A stretch of DNA of 64,000 bases. Origin: Paramesorhizobium endophyticum (lineage in GTDB: Bacteria; Pseudomonadota; Alphaproteobacteria; Rhizobiales; Rhizobiaceae). This document shows, one piece after another, positions 44,009 through 51,937 of this stretch. The notes under the pieces were generated by a model. That model saw only the letters and a program-made list of their open reading frames with translations. It was not told the DNA's origin and ran no database searches. The stretch spans positions 179,823 through 243,822 of the forward strand of contig NZ_BMHH01000003.1 of the NCBI RefSeq assembly GCF_014640615.1, given 5' to 3'. Positions within the stretch are counted from its first letter, which is position 1; each line of letters starts with the position of its first letter. A program made the translations under genes and the position numbers.

Positions 44009-44473
44009 TCATATGCCAAATCGGACGGACGATTTGGAATCCGTCTTGAGCTGCTTGATGCAGGCATCCGCGGCCACGCCTTCGCCCGTGCATTCCGTCG
44101 CATCGTTGATGAGAATGCGGCTGATGGCGTCGCATTGGATATTGGCGAGGTCGAAGCGGCGCACCTTGGTCTTGCCCGCGGGCAGCGTCTTGAAATCGAG
44201 AAGGGTGAGCCGCTCGACCCGTTGCTCAGCGTTGAACAGCACCATCTCGAACGTCACCTTGTCCAGCTGCACGTTCAGCCCGTTGGTGGCGACGAAGGTC
44301 AGCCGGCAGCCCTTTTCCGAGGGATCGAGCGCGTTGAGCTCAAGATTGAGCGCTGGGGTGGAATTTTGGGCAGGCGCCGGGGCCGTGTCCTCGGCCAGCG
44401 CCTGCCCGGCAGCACCAATGGAAAAAGCCAAAACCGCGGTCAGAAATCGGCAAGTCTTCATCGGGTGCTGCAT
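44009..44473 (-). CDS. Secreted hypothetical protein divergent from bhuA
   Basis: A 154-residue protein with a signal peptide (FLTAVLAFSIGAAGQALAE, cleavage after ALA). The mature part has three or four cysteines (KGCRLTF, NIQCDAI, ATECTGEG, DACIKQL) that could form disulfides. I do not recognise the family. It shares an upstream region containing an IRO box with bhuA and is in operon arrangement with the heme monooxygenase, so an accessory role in heme use is inferred. Confidence 0.65.
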   Translation of the reverse strand: MQHPMKTCRFLTAVLAFSIGAAGQALAEDTAPAPAQNSTPALNLELNALDPSEKGCRLTFVATNGLNVQLDKVTFEMVLFNAEQRVERLTLLDFKTLPAGKTKVRRFDLANIQCDAISRILINDATECTGEGVAADACIKQLKTDSKSSVRFGI

Positions 44474-44543
44474 CTTGATCCCCTGTCAAACCCTTGGATA
44501 CCAAAAAGCTAATTCAAAGCTGTTTGAGCTGCAACAATTATCT

Positions 44544-44558
44544 TGACGGAAAATATCA
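44544..44558. promoter_or_regulatory. IRO box (RirA site) before bhuA
   Basis: TGACGGAAAATATCA fits the IRO consensus TGA-N9-TCA. It lies 91 bases before bhuA and 71 bases before the divergent secreted-protein gene, so it could control both in response to iron through RirA. Confidence 0.6.
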
Positions 44559-44648
44559 TATTTTGTACGTCGGCTTCACATAGCCAGCCCAAGGCCGTTG
44601 CGCCTGCGCCAGCCAACATCATTTCGTGATTTTCATGCGGGTGGGGCT

Positions 44649-46871
44649 ATGCACAAGTTTTCCAAGAAATTCTGGCTCGGCTGCGTTGCAGTCGGCGCGC
44701 TCAATGCCTCGATGGCGGGTGCTCAGGAGGCGAAAGACCAGGATGCGGTCGAGCTGAAGCCGATCGTCGTGGAAGGCAAGGCGAAGAAGACAGCGATTGA
44801 CGCCCCAACCGTGCTGACGGAGCGGGTGACGGCAAAGCAGATGCAGGAGCGGCAGGTCGACCGCATCGATGATATCGGCCGTCTCGATCCCGGCATCAAT
44901 TATAATCGCACCAGCGACAGCATCAACATTCGCGGCCTTGGTGACAACCGCGTGCTGACGACGGTGGATGGTATCCGCATTCCCTGGCTCGACGACGGCG
45001 CGCGCGGGGTGAGGGGCGGCTTGTCTACGGTCGATTTCGATACGCTCTCGACGCTCGATATCATTCAGGGCGCGGATTCGAGCCTGTTCGGCTCCGGCGC
45101 GCTGGGTGGGGTCATCTCGCTGCGCACGCTGAATCCCGAGGACCTCATCACCGAGGGCAAGAACTGGGGCAGCATCACCAAGGGCTCCTATGACAGTTCC
45201 GACCGCAGCTGGAGCGTCAACCAGGCCTTCGCCGCGCGGGCAAACAATACTTATGTGCTGTTCCAGGGCGGCTACCGCGCCGGCAAGGAACGCGAGAACA
45301 TGGGCGACATCGGCGGATTTGGCACGACCCGCACCGAGAAGAACCCGGCGGAATACGACCAGAACAATCTGCTGTTCAAGCTCAACCAGCATGTCGACGG
45401 CGGGCATCGGTTCGGGATTGCTGCGGAGCGGTTTTATCAGGATGAGGATATCCATAAGCTGGATGCTTCGTCCAATGCGGCAGGCACCTCCGGTACTTAC
45501 AAACCGGGATCGTTCTGGGAAAACAAGACCCGCAAGCGTGAACGTATATCCGCTACATACGACTATGATGGAACGGGCGATGCCTGGCTGGATCAGGCCT
45601 CTGCAATCCTTTACTGGCAGCGCCAGGAGTTGGGCAACGATACGCGTGCTGTGCGCCGCACATATCCGATTGGCAATTATCGTCGCGACAATACAATTGA
45701 AGAAACAAATGTCGGCATCAATGCTGTCGGGCTGAAGGAAGCTGAACTTGGCGGATACGTCCACAGCTTCAAGTTTGGGGTCGATGGCTATCTGAGTACG
45801 GTTAAGCAGGCGGCGTTCGGCAAGGATAATTGCAACGGCCCAAATGATCCTGGCTGCATGTTCCTCCACACCAATCAGGCGGAAATGCCAAAGGTGGATG
45901 GTGGCACGTTCGGACTCTTCGTCGAAGACCAGATCGCCCTTTACGACAATCGGCTGCGCATCACGCCGGGATTACGCTTCGATTGGTATGAGCGTGAACC
46001 TCAGGATACTCCGCTCTACGAGAAAAATCCTATGTTCTCGGGCTATCCAGCGGATTCAAGTGATTCTCGCTTCTCCCCCAAGCTCCGGGCCGAGTGGGAC
46101 GCGACAGACAACGTGACTCTTTATGCGCAATGGGCGCAGGCCTTCCGCGCGCCGAGTTCAACAGAACTCTACATGACTTACGGTGCCCCGGGAACATATC
46201 TTCAAATTGGCAATGCTGGCCTGAAGCCGGAAACCAGCAATGGCTTCGATATCGGTGCCAAGTTTGGTGACGATCAATTCGGCGGATCGATCAGTATCTA
46301 CAACAACTACTACAGGAACTATATCGACACTGTAAGTCTCTCACCGGAAGAAGCCGGCGTCCCGGGCGAATACGCATTTGTTTATAAATACGTCAATCGC
46401 CCGCATGTTCAGATTTACGGTGCGGAGGCCAAGGCTCATTACGCCTTTGGCAATGGTTGGAGGACTTGGGGTGGTATCGCCTTCGCGCAAGGTAAAGATA
46501 CGGACGAGGATGTGTATCTCAACTCCATTCCGGCACTGAAAGGCATTGTAGGCTTGAGCTACGCGACCGAGACTTGGGGTGCTGATTTTGCGATGACCGC
46601 AGTCGGCAGGCGCGACAAAGTTGAGTATCCTCAGTCCGATTACAACAAGACCCCTGGTTATGCGACCTTCGATATCACCGGCTGGTGGGAGCCGAAGGAG
46701 TTCAAGGGCCTTCGGGTACAGGCAGGCGTCTATAACCTCTTCGATAAGAAGTATTGGAACGCAGTCGACCTTCCCGATCCCGACCCAAGCGGTCGCCCAA
46801 GCTCCATCCCGAAAGACTATTTCACCGAACCCGGCCGCACCTTCAAAATCTCTTTGACGCAGCGGTTCTAA
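44649..46871 (+). CDS. bhuA: TonB-dependent heme receptor
   Basis: A 740-residue outer-membrane receptor. Signal peptide (LGCVAVGALNASMAGAQ), TonB box region near VELKPIVVEGK, plug domain with NIRGLGDNRVLTTVDGIRIPW, and a 22-strand barrel with FRAPSSTELYMTYG, the FRAP motif typical of heme receptors. The ATG at 44649 (MHKFSKKFW) is chosen because a signal peptide follows directly; the frame extends upstream to 44598. It matches BhuA/ShmR/HmuR of Brucella and rhizobia by order and motifs. Confidence 0.9.
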   Translation: MHKFSKKFWLGCVAVGALNASMAGAQEAKDQDAVELKPIVVEGKAKKTAIDAPTVLTERVTAKQMQERQVDRIDDIGRLDPGINYNRTSDSINIRGLGDNRVLTTVDGIRIPWLDDGARGVRGGLSTVDFDTLSTLDIIQGADSSLFGSGALGGVISLRTLNPEDLITEGKNWGSITKGSYDSSDRSWSVNQAFAARANNTYVLFQGGYRAGKERENMGDIGGFGTTRTEKNPAEYDQNNLLFKLNQHVDGGHRFGIAAERFYQDEDIHKLDASSNAAGTSGTYKPGSFWENKTRKRERISATYDYDGTGDAWLDQASAILYWQRQELGNDTRAVRRTYPIGNYRRDNTIEETNVGINAVGLKEAELGGYVHSFKFGVDGYLSTVKQAAFGKDNCNGPNDPGCMFLHTNQAEMPKVDGGTFGLFVEDQIALYDNRLRITPGLRFDWYEREPQDTPLYEKNPMFSGYPADSSDSRFSPKLRAEWDATDNVTLYAQWAQAFRAPSSTELYMTYGAPGTYLQIGNAGLKPETSNGFDIGAKFGDDQFGGSISIYNNYYRNYIDTVSLSPEEAGVPGEYAFVYKYVNRPHVQIYGAEAKAHYAFGNGWRTWGGIAFAQGKDTDEDVYLNSIPALKGIVGLSYATETWGADFAMTAVGRRDKVEYPQSDYNKTPGYATFDITGWWEPKEFKGLRVQAGVYNLFDKKYWNAVDLPDPDPSGRPSSIPKDYFTEPGRTFKISLTQRF

Positions 46872-46877
46872 TTCCCG

Positions 46878-46906
46878 CCCACCTTCCCCGCAAGGGGGAA
46901 GGTGGG
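46878..46906 (+). terminator. Hairpin after bhuA
   Basis: CCCACCTTCCCC-GCAAG-GGGGAAGGTGGG forms a 12-bp stem six bases after the bhuA stop. Only a short T-containing tail follows. It is also part of the repeat sequence seen near 3830. Confidence 0.6.
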
Positions 46907-46958
46907 TGTTGCTGATAAGTTGAGTATTAAACTCCTCTATTGCGTCGGACTAAAAAGG

Positions 46959-46973
46959 TGATAATTTCTATCA
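46959..46973. promoter_or_regulatory. IRO box (RirA site) before hemP
   Basis: TGATAATTTCTATCA fits TGA-N9-TCA and is also a perfect five-base dyad (TGATA/TATCA). It is 60 bases before the hemP start and would control the hemP–hmuSTUV operon. Confidence 0.7.
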
Positions 46974-47032
46974 AGAATAAAGTTCGGCGCGGGGGCATCG
47001 CGCCGAACCTTCCGGAAATAGGGGATGCGAGA

Positions 47033-47251
47033 ATGAACAGCCGCAGTTTCATCGACATGAAAGCCCCGCATGGGGCAGGGGCGTCCGCCGGATCGCCCAA
47101 TGCGTCTTCGGGCCGCAAACCGCTGCATCCCCTGAAAACCTATGGCAGCAGCGAGCTTTTCGAAGGCTCCACCGAGGTGGGGATCGAGCATGCCGGTTCC
47201 CTCTACCGGCTGAAGATCACCCGGCAAGGCAAACTCATCCTGAATAAATAG
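47033..47251 (+). CDS. hemP: Hemin uptake protein HemP
   Basis: A 72-residue protein with the conserved C-terminal half SSELFEGSTEVGIEHAGSLYRLKITRQGKLILNK-type (SLYRLKITRQGKLILNK at the end). HemP/HmuP is needed for heme-receptor expression in several proteobacteria. AGGGG precedes the ATG. It heads the heme operon, nine bases before hmuS. Confidence 0.88.
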   Translation: MNSRSFIDMKAPHGAGASAGSPNASSGRKPLHPLKTYGSSELFEGSTEVGIEHAGSLYRLKITRQGKLILNK

Positions 47252-47260
47252 GCAATCGAC

Positions 47261-48316
47261 ATGACCGACAATTCCAAGCCTTCTCCTGACGAAATCCTGG
47301 CCGCGCGCGCCGAGAATCCGAAGATGCGCGAGCGCGATTTCGCCCAGCTGCTCAATATTTCCGAGGCGGACTATGTGGCCGCGCAATGCGGCGACAGCGT
47401 CATTCGCCTTCGTGCTGATGTGGATGCTCTGCTTTCCGGCATCGAGGCGATCGGCGAGGTGATGGCGCTGACGCGCAATGAAAGCGCGGTGCATGAGAAG
47501 ATCGGCGTCTATGAGAACATCCACCGCGGCGAGCATGCGGCGCTGACGCTGGGCAAGGATATCGACCTGCGCATTTTCCCGAAGGTCTGGGCGCATGGCT
47601 TCGCGGTCGAAAAGCGCGATGGCGACGAGATCAGGCGCAGCCTGCAATTCTTCGATAAATCGGGCGAGGCGGTGCATAAGATCCATCTGCGCCCAGCCTC
47701 CGACCTCAACGCCTATTTCGCCCTGGTCGAATCCATGCGTTCCGACGACCAGTCGCGCAGCATCGAGACGGTGGCCTATGGCGCGAAGGAATATGCTGAT
47801 GTGGAGGAACTCAACCGCGACGACTTCCGCAAGCGCTGGAGCCAGATGACCGATGTGCATCAGTTTGTCGGCATCCTCAAGGATTTCAAGCTGAACCGGC
47901 ATCAGGCGGTGAAGGTCGTCGGCGAGGACTATGCCTGGGAACTCGGGACAGAGGCCGTCGCTGACATGATGGGCCGGGCCGCCGAAATCGGACAGCCGAT
48001 CATGTGCTTTGTCGGAAATCGCGGCTGCATCCAGATCCATTCCGGGCCGATCCATGAGGTTAAGCCCATGGGGCCGTGGCTCAATGTGATGGACCCGACC
48101 TTTCACCTGCACCTGCGCACCGACCATATCCGCGAAGTCTGGGGCGTCCGCAAGCCGACCAAGGACGGCCATGTCACCTCGCTCGAAGCCTATGACGCAA
48201 GTGGCGAACTGATCATCCAGTTCTTCGGCCAGCGGCACGAGGGTGAAGTCGAGCGGACCGATTGGCGCTCGCTCGTCGAGAGCCTGCCGCCCGTGGCGCA
48301 ATCGACGGCGGCATGA
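47261..48316 (+). CDS. hmuS: Hemin-degrading factor HmuS
   Basis: A 351-residue cytoplasmic protein with two tandem ChuS/HemS repeats (first with MALTRNESAVHEKIGVYENI, second with GRAAEIGQPIMCFVGNRGCIQIHSG). It binds heme delivered by HmuTUV and passes on or degrades it. The TGA overlaps an ATG, so coupling with hmuT is likely. Confidence 0.92.
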   Translation: MTDNSKPSPDEILAARAENPKMRERDFAQLLNISEADYVAAQCGDSVIRLRADVDALLSGIEAIGEVMALTRNESAVHEKIGVYENIHRGEHAALTLGKDIDLRIFPKVWAHGFAVEKRDGDEIRRSLQFFDKSGEAVHKIHLRPASDLNAYFALVESMRSDDQSRSIETVAYGAKEYADVEELNRDDFRKRWSQMTDVHQFVGILKDFKLNRHQAVKVVGEDYAWELGTEAVADMMGRAAEIGQPIMCFVGNRGCIQIHSGPIHEVKPMGPWLNVMDPTFHLHLRTDHIREVWGVRKPTKDGHVTSLEAYDASGELIIQFFGQRHEGEVERTDWRSLVESLPPVAQSTAA

Positions 48317-48327
48317 GGAAGCCCGAC

Positions 48328-49209
48328 ATGACCAAGGCTTTGCGCCGGTTTCTCGCGATTCTCGTTATTGCGTCTTCTTCGGCCGGCGTTTCCGCGCAGG
48401 CCGAGGAGGCGGTGACCTTCGCGGATAGCTCAAGGATCGTTTCCGTCGGCGGTGCGCTGACGGAGATCGTCTACGCGCTGGGCGAGGAAAAACGTCTCGT
48501 GGCGCGCGATTCCACCAGCCTTTATCCGGCGGAGGCGCAGAAACTGCCCGATGTCGGCTATATGCGCGCGCTCTCGCCGGAGGGTGTCCTTTCCGTCAAC
48601 CCAACCGGGATTCTCATGATCGAAGGCAGCGGCCCGCGCGAGGCGCTGGATGTGCTGAAAAAGGCGTCCGTGCCGCTGGTGACGGTGCCGGATCGCTACA
48701 CGCGTGAGGGTGTGATCGAGAAGATCCATGCCGTCGGCAAGGCGCTTGACGTAGAGGACAAGGCCGACAAGCTCGCCGCTTCGGTAGATGAGGATCTGGC
48801 GGCGACGGAGAAGAACGCCTCCGGCATCAAGGAGCGCAAGCGCGTGCTCTTCATCCTGTCGATGCAGGGCGACCGTATACTGGCAGCGGGCAAGAACACC
48901 GCCGCTGACGGTATCGTCAAGCTTGCTGGCGGCGTCAATGCCGTCGAGGGGTACGAGGGTTACAAGCAACTGAACGACGAGGCGGTCGGCAAAGCGGCGC
49001 CCGATGTGATCCTGATGATGGATCGCGCTGGTAATCACGCGGCAAGCGACGACCAGATTTTCAGCAGCCCCGCTTTTGCGGGTACCCCCGCCGCGGCAAA
49101 CCAGAAGCTCATCCGCATGGATGCGCTCTATCTCCTTGGCTTCGGCCCGCGCACCGCCAAGGCCGCGCATGATCTGTCGGTCGCGCTTTATGGCGACGCT
49201 ATTAAATAA
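48328..49209 (+). CDS. hmuT: Heme ABC transporter substrate-binding protein
   Basis: A 293-residue periplasmic protein. It has a signal peptide (FLAILVIASSSAGVSAQA), then RIVSVGGALTEIVYALG, which fits the class III binding-protein fold with the heme-ligand region, and GFGPRTAKAAHDL near the C-terminus. ATG 48328 follows GAGGAAG by six bases; ATG 48313, which overlaps the hmuS stop, is the alternative. Confidence 0.92.
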   Translation: MTKALRRFLAILVIASSSAGVSAQAEEAVTFADSSRIVSVGGALTEIVYALGEEKRLVARDSTSLYPAEAQKLPDVGYMRALSPEGVLSVNPTGILMIEGSGPREALDVLKKASVPLVTVPDRYTREGVIEKIHAVGKALDVEDKADKLAASVDEDLAATEKNASGIKERKRVLFILSMQGDRILAAGKNTAADGIVKLAGGVNAVEGYEGYKQLNDEAVGKAAPDVILMMDRAGNHAASDDQIFSSPAFAGTPAAANQKLIRMDALYLLGFGPRTAKAAHDLSVALYGDAIK

Positions 49210-50433
49210 GTGAGTGCTGTCGTGGAATGCCCCTCACCCTTACCCTCTCCCCGTGAAGTACGGGGAGAGGGGGACATAGACACTTCCGCCCCCTTATTCA
49301 TGCCAGGCGCCGGGCGGAAGAAAAAGGCAACGACGTCAACGCCCCCTTCTCCCCGTACTTCACGGGGAGAGGGTAAGGGTGAGGGGCAATTCCCGCAAGG
49401 CGATCGCTCCCATACCGCCCGCGTCGGCATCGTCATCCTCGCCATTCTCCTGCTGCTGACCATGCTGTTCAACCTCACCGCCGGCGCGTCCGACGCATCC
49501 GCGTGGAGCGTGGTCAGTCATTGGCTCTCCGCGCAGGAAATACCGCAGCGTGACCGGATCATCGTGCTCGACATCCGCCTGCCGCGCATTCTCATGGGTG
49601 TGCTGATCGGTTCAGCGCTGGCCGTATCGGGGGCGGTCATGCAGGGGCTTTTCCGCAATCCGCTGGCCGACCCCGGCCTGGTCGGCGTTTCCTCGGGGGC
49701 GAGCGTCGGAGCAATTGCCAGCATCATTTTCGGCGGCACGGTTCTTGCCCCGGCAGCGGCGGTTCTGGGCATTTATACGCTGCCGCTCATGGCTTTCCTG
49801 GCCAGCCTTGTCACCACCTTCCTGCTTTACGGCATCGCCACGCGGCGTGGCCTGACATCCGTTGCCACCATGCTGCTCGCCGGAATCGCCCTGGCTGCGC
49901 TGGGGGTGGCGCTGAGCGGCGCGCTCATCTACATCGCTGACGACCGGCAATTGCGCGATATCACCTTCTGGCAGATGGGCTCGCTGGCAGGCGCGACCTG
50001 GACCAAGATCGCTGCGTCCGGCCCGATCATTGCGTTGTCGCTCATTGCCGCACCGTTTCTGGCGCGCGGTCTCAACGGGCTGGCGCTGGGCGAGGCTTCG
50101 GCCCACCATCTCGGCATTCCCGTGCAGCGGCTGAAAAATGTCGCCATCGTCACCGTCGCGGCGGCGGTCGGCGCTTCGGTGGCAGTAAGCGGCGGCATCG
50201 GTTTCGTCGGCATTATCGTGCCGCATCTCCTGCGCCTCGTGATCGGCCCTGATCACCGCTATCTGCTGCCCGCATCGGCGCTGCTGGGGGCGATTCTGCT
50301 GCTCATCGCCGATGCGGTGAGCCGCACCATCGTCGCTCCGGCGGAGCTGCCCATTGGCATCGTCACCGCGCTCGCCGGCGCTCCATTCTTCCTCTGGATT
50401 CTGCTGCGCCGGCGCGGAATCGTCGATCTCTAA
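49210..50433 (+). CDS. hmuU: Heme ABC transporter permease, with an in-frame repeat-derived N-terminus
   Basis: A FecCD-type permease (407 residues from the GTG at 49210). The core has ten predicted helices with GLFRNPLADPGLVGVSSGASVGA and GFVGIIVPHLLRLVIGPDHR. The first 65 residues are not transporter sequence. They translate the palindromic repeat at 49229–49389 (PSPLPSPREVRGEG and PPSPRTSRGEGKGEG), in frame. No good start follows the repeat before the first helix (VGIVILAILLLLTMLF), so translation through it is the likeliest reading. The GTG directly follows the hmuT TAA, which suggests coupling. Confidence 0.88.
   Translation: MSAVVECPSPLPSPREVRGEGDIDTSAPLFMPGAGRKKKATTSTPPSPRTSRGEGKGEGQFPQGDRSHTARVGIVILAILLLLTMLFNLTAGASDASAWSVVSHWLSAQEIPQRDRIIVLDIRLPRILMGVLIGSALAVSGAVMQGLFRNPLADPGLVGVSSGASVGAIASIIFGGTVLAPAAAVLGIYTLPLMAFLASLVTTFLLYGIATRRGLTSVATMLLAGIALAALGVALSGALIYIADDRQLRDITFWQMGSLAGATWTKIAASGPIIALSLIAAPFLARGLNGLALGEASAHHLGIPVQRLKNVAIVTVAAAVGASVAVSGGIGFVGIIVPHLLRLVIGPDHRYLLPASALLGAILLLIADAVSRTIVAPAELPIGIVTALAGAPFFLWILLRRRGIVDL
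49229..49389. repeat. Palindromic repeat inside the 5' part of hmuU
   Basis: Forty-base arms at 49229–49268 and 49350–49389 are complementary (TGCCCCTCACCCTTACCCTC… and its complement), with CTCCCCGTACTTCACGGGGAG in each. It resembles the elements at 3703 and 6651 in style and length. Confidence 0.85.
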
Positions 50434-50441
50434 GGCCAGCC

Positions 50442-51230
50442 ATGATCGAAGCCAGCAATCTCTCCGTCGCCATCGGCCGCAAGCGGATCATCGAAAACGT
50501 CGATTTTCAGGCGCGCCCCGGCGAACTGACGGCCATTGTCGGGCCGAATGGCTCAGGCAAGACGACGCTGCTGCGCGCGCTCTCCGGCGATCTGCCCTTC
50601 ACGGGCCGCGCCTCCATCAACGCCAAGCCGTTCGAGACGCTGAAACCATGGCAGATGGCAAGCCTGCGCGCCGTGCTGCCACAGGCGACGACGCTTGCCT
50701 TTCCCTATACGGTGCGGGAAATCGTGCGCCTCGGCCTCACCAGCGGCTATTCCGGGGCGGGCTCGCACGACATCGAAACCCTGCCGGACCGCGCGCTGGC
50801 GTTGGTCGATCTGGAAGGCTTTGCCGGGCGATTCTATCAGGAGCTCTCGGGAGGGGAGCAGCAGCGCGTGCAGCTTGCCCGTGTGCTCTGCCAGATATGG
50901 GAACCGGTTTTGAACGGAGAGCCGCGCTATCTCTTCCTCGACGAGCCGGTGTCGAGCCTCGACATCAAGCACCAGCTCATCATCATGCGCATTGCCAAAA
51001 GCTTCTCGGAGCGGGGCGGGGGAGTGATCGCCATCTTGCACGACCTCAACCTCACCGCGATGTTCGCGGACAAGGTGGTCATGGTGCATCGCGGGAAGGT
51101 GGACGGGGCGGGGAACGCAGGGGACATGCTCTGCGACGAGCGGATATTGCGCGTTTACGAATGCGCCCTGAAGGTCGGCGTCAGTCCGGCGGGCGGTGCG
51201 CCGTTCGTGCTGCCTCAATCGGCGGCTTAA
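50442..51230 (+). CDS. hmuV: Heme ABC transporter ATPase
   Basis: A 262-residue ATPase that powers heme import. Walker A is GPNGSGKTTLL, the signature is LSGGEQQRVQLAR, and Walker B is YLFLDEPVSSLD. It starts eight bases after hmuU. The 3' end overlaps the convergent rirA gene by four bases. Confidence 0.94.
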   Translation: MIEASNLSVAIGRKRIIENVDFQARPGELTAIVGPNGSGKTTLLRALSGDLPFTGRASINAKPFETLKPWQMASLRAVLPQATTLAFPYTVREIVRLGLTSGYSGAGSHDIETLPDRALALVDLEGFAGRFYQELSGGEQQRVQLARVLCQIWEPVLNGEPRYLFLDEPVSSLDIKHQLIIMRIAKSFSERGGGVIAILHDLNLTAMFADKVVMVHRGKVDGAGNAGDMLCDERILRVYECALKVGVSPAGGAPFVLPQSAA

Positions 51231-51688
51231 CTCGCCGCCAGCTGCTGCAATTCCTCCAGCCCAAGAAGCGTGCGGACATTCGGCCGTGCCTGCACCAGGT
51301 CGGATATCGAATATTTCGCCAGCACCTCGAAGAATGCGCCAAGGGCCTCGCGCAGCGCTGAATTGAGCGCGCAGCTGTCGACCAGCGGGCATTCCGAGCC
51401 GCCATCGACCTCGAAGCATTCGGCCATTGCGAAGCTCTCCTCCGTCACGCGCACCACGTCGAAGATGGTGATCGTATTGGCCGGACGTCCCAGCCGCACG
51501 CCGCCATTGCGGCCGCGCACCGTCTCGACAAGGCCATTTTCCACGAGCGGCTGGAGAATCTTGAAAAGGAACAGCTCGGAGACGGAATAGGCCCGGGCGA
51601 TATCAGGAACGCGACTCAGCCGGCCGTCATTGGCCGCGCAGTACATCAGCATCCGGATCGCGTAATTGGTCTGGCGGGTGAGGCGCAT
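51227..51688 (-). CDS. rirA: Rrf2-family iron regulator RirA
   Basis: A 153-residue Fe–S-sensing repressor of iron-uptake genes. The winged HTH (RLTRQTNYAIRMLMYCA, SRVPDIARAYSVSELFLFKILQ) is followed by three cysteines at about 91, 100 and 106 (CFEVDGGSECPLVDSC) that hold the cluster. The ATG at 51688 follows AAGGAA; the open frame upstream is not similar to the family. It lies next to the heme operon it probably represses, and has an Irr-type box upstream. Confidence 0.93.
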   Translation of the reverse strand: MRLTRQTNYAIRMLMYCAANDGRLSRVPDIARAYSVSELFLFKILQPLVENGLVETVRGRNGGVRLGRPANTITIFDVVRVTEESFAMAECFEVDGGSECPLVDSCALNSALREALGAFFEVLAKYSISDLVQARPNVRTLLGLEELQQLAAS

Positions 51689-51742
51689 GGCATGATTCCT
51701 TGTTCCTGGTGGGCCTCCGGCGAACCGCCGAACTGGACCTAG

Positions 51743-51759
51743 TTTAGAACTCTTCTGAA
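51743..51759. promoter_or_regulatory. Irr-type iron-control element upstream of rirA
   Basis: TTTAGAACTCTTCTGAA matches TTTAGAA-N3-TTCTAAA with one mismatch. It lies 55 bases before the rirA start and would link rirA expression to Irr and heme status. Confidence 0.55.
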
Positions 51760-51937
51760 AAACATATATATGAAACTTTCTCTCATCTTTAAAGCACAAA
51801 ATGCAGCCTCTCGCGAGATGTGGTCCCTCCCGATTGTTCACAAAACTGCAAAATTGCGGTTGTCGGACTGTCACATAAAACCGATACTGCCCTCAAGCCG
51901 GCGCGATCAGACGCGGGCATGACAGGGAGAACTACTC

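Noticed and set aside
49210-49390. CRISPR-like array because of repeated CTCCCCGT blocks
   Set aside because: There are only two inverted arms, no regular direct repeats with spacers and no cas genes.
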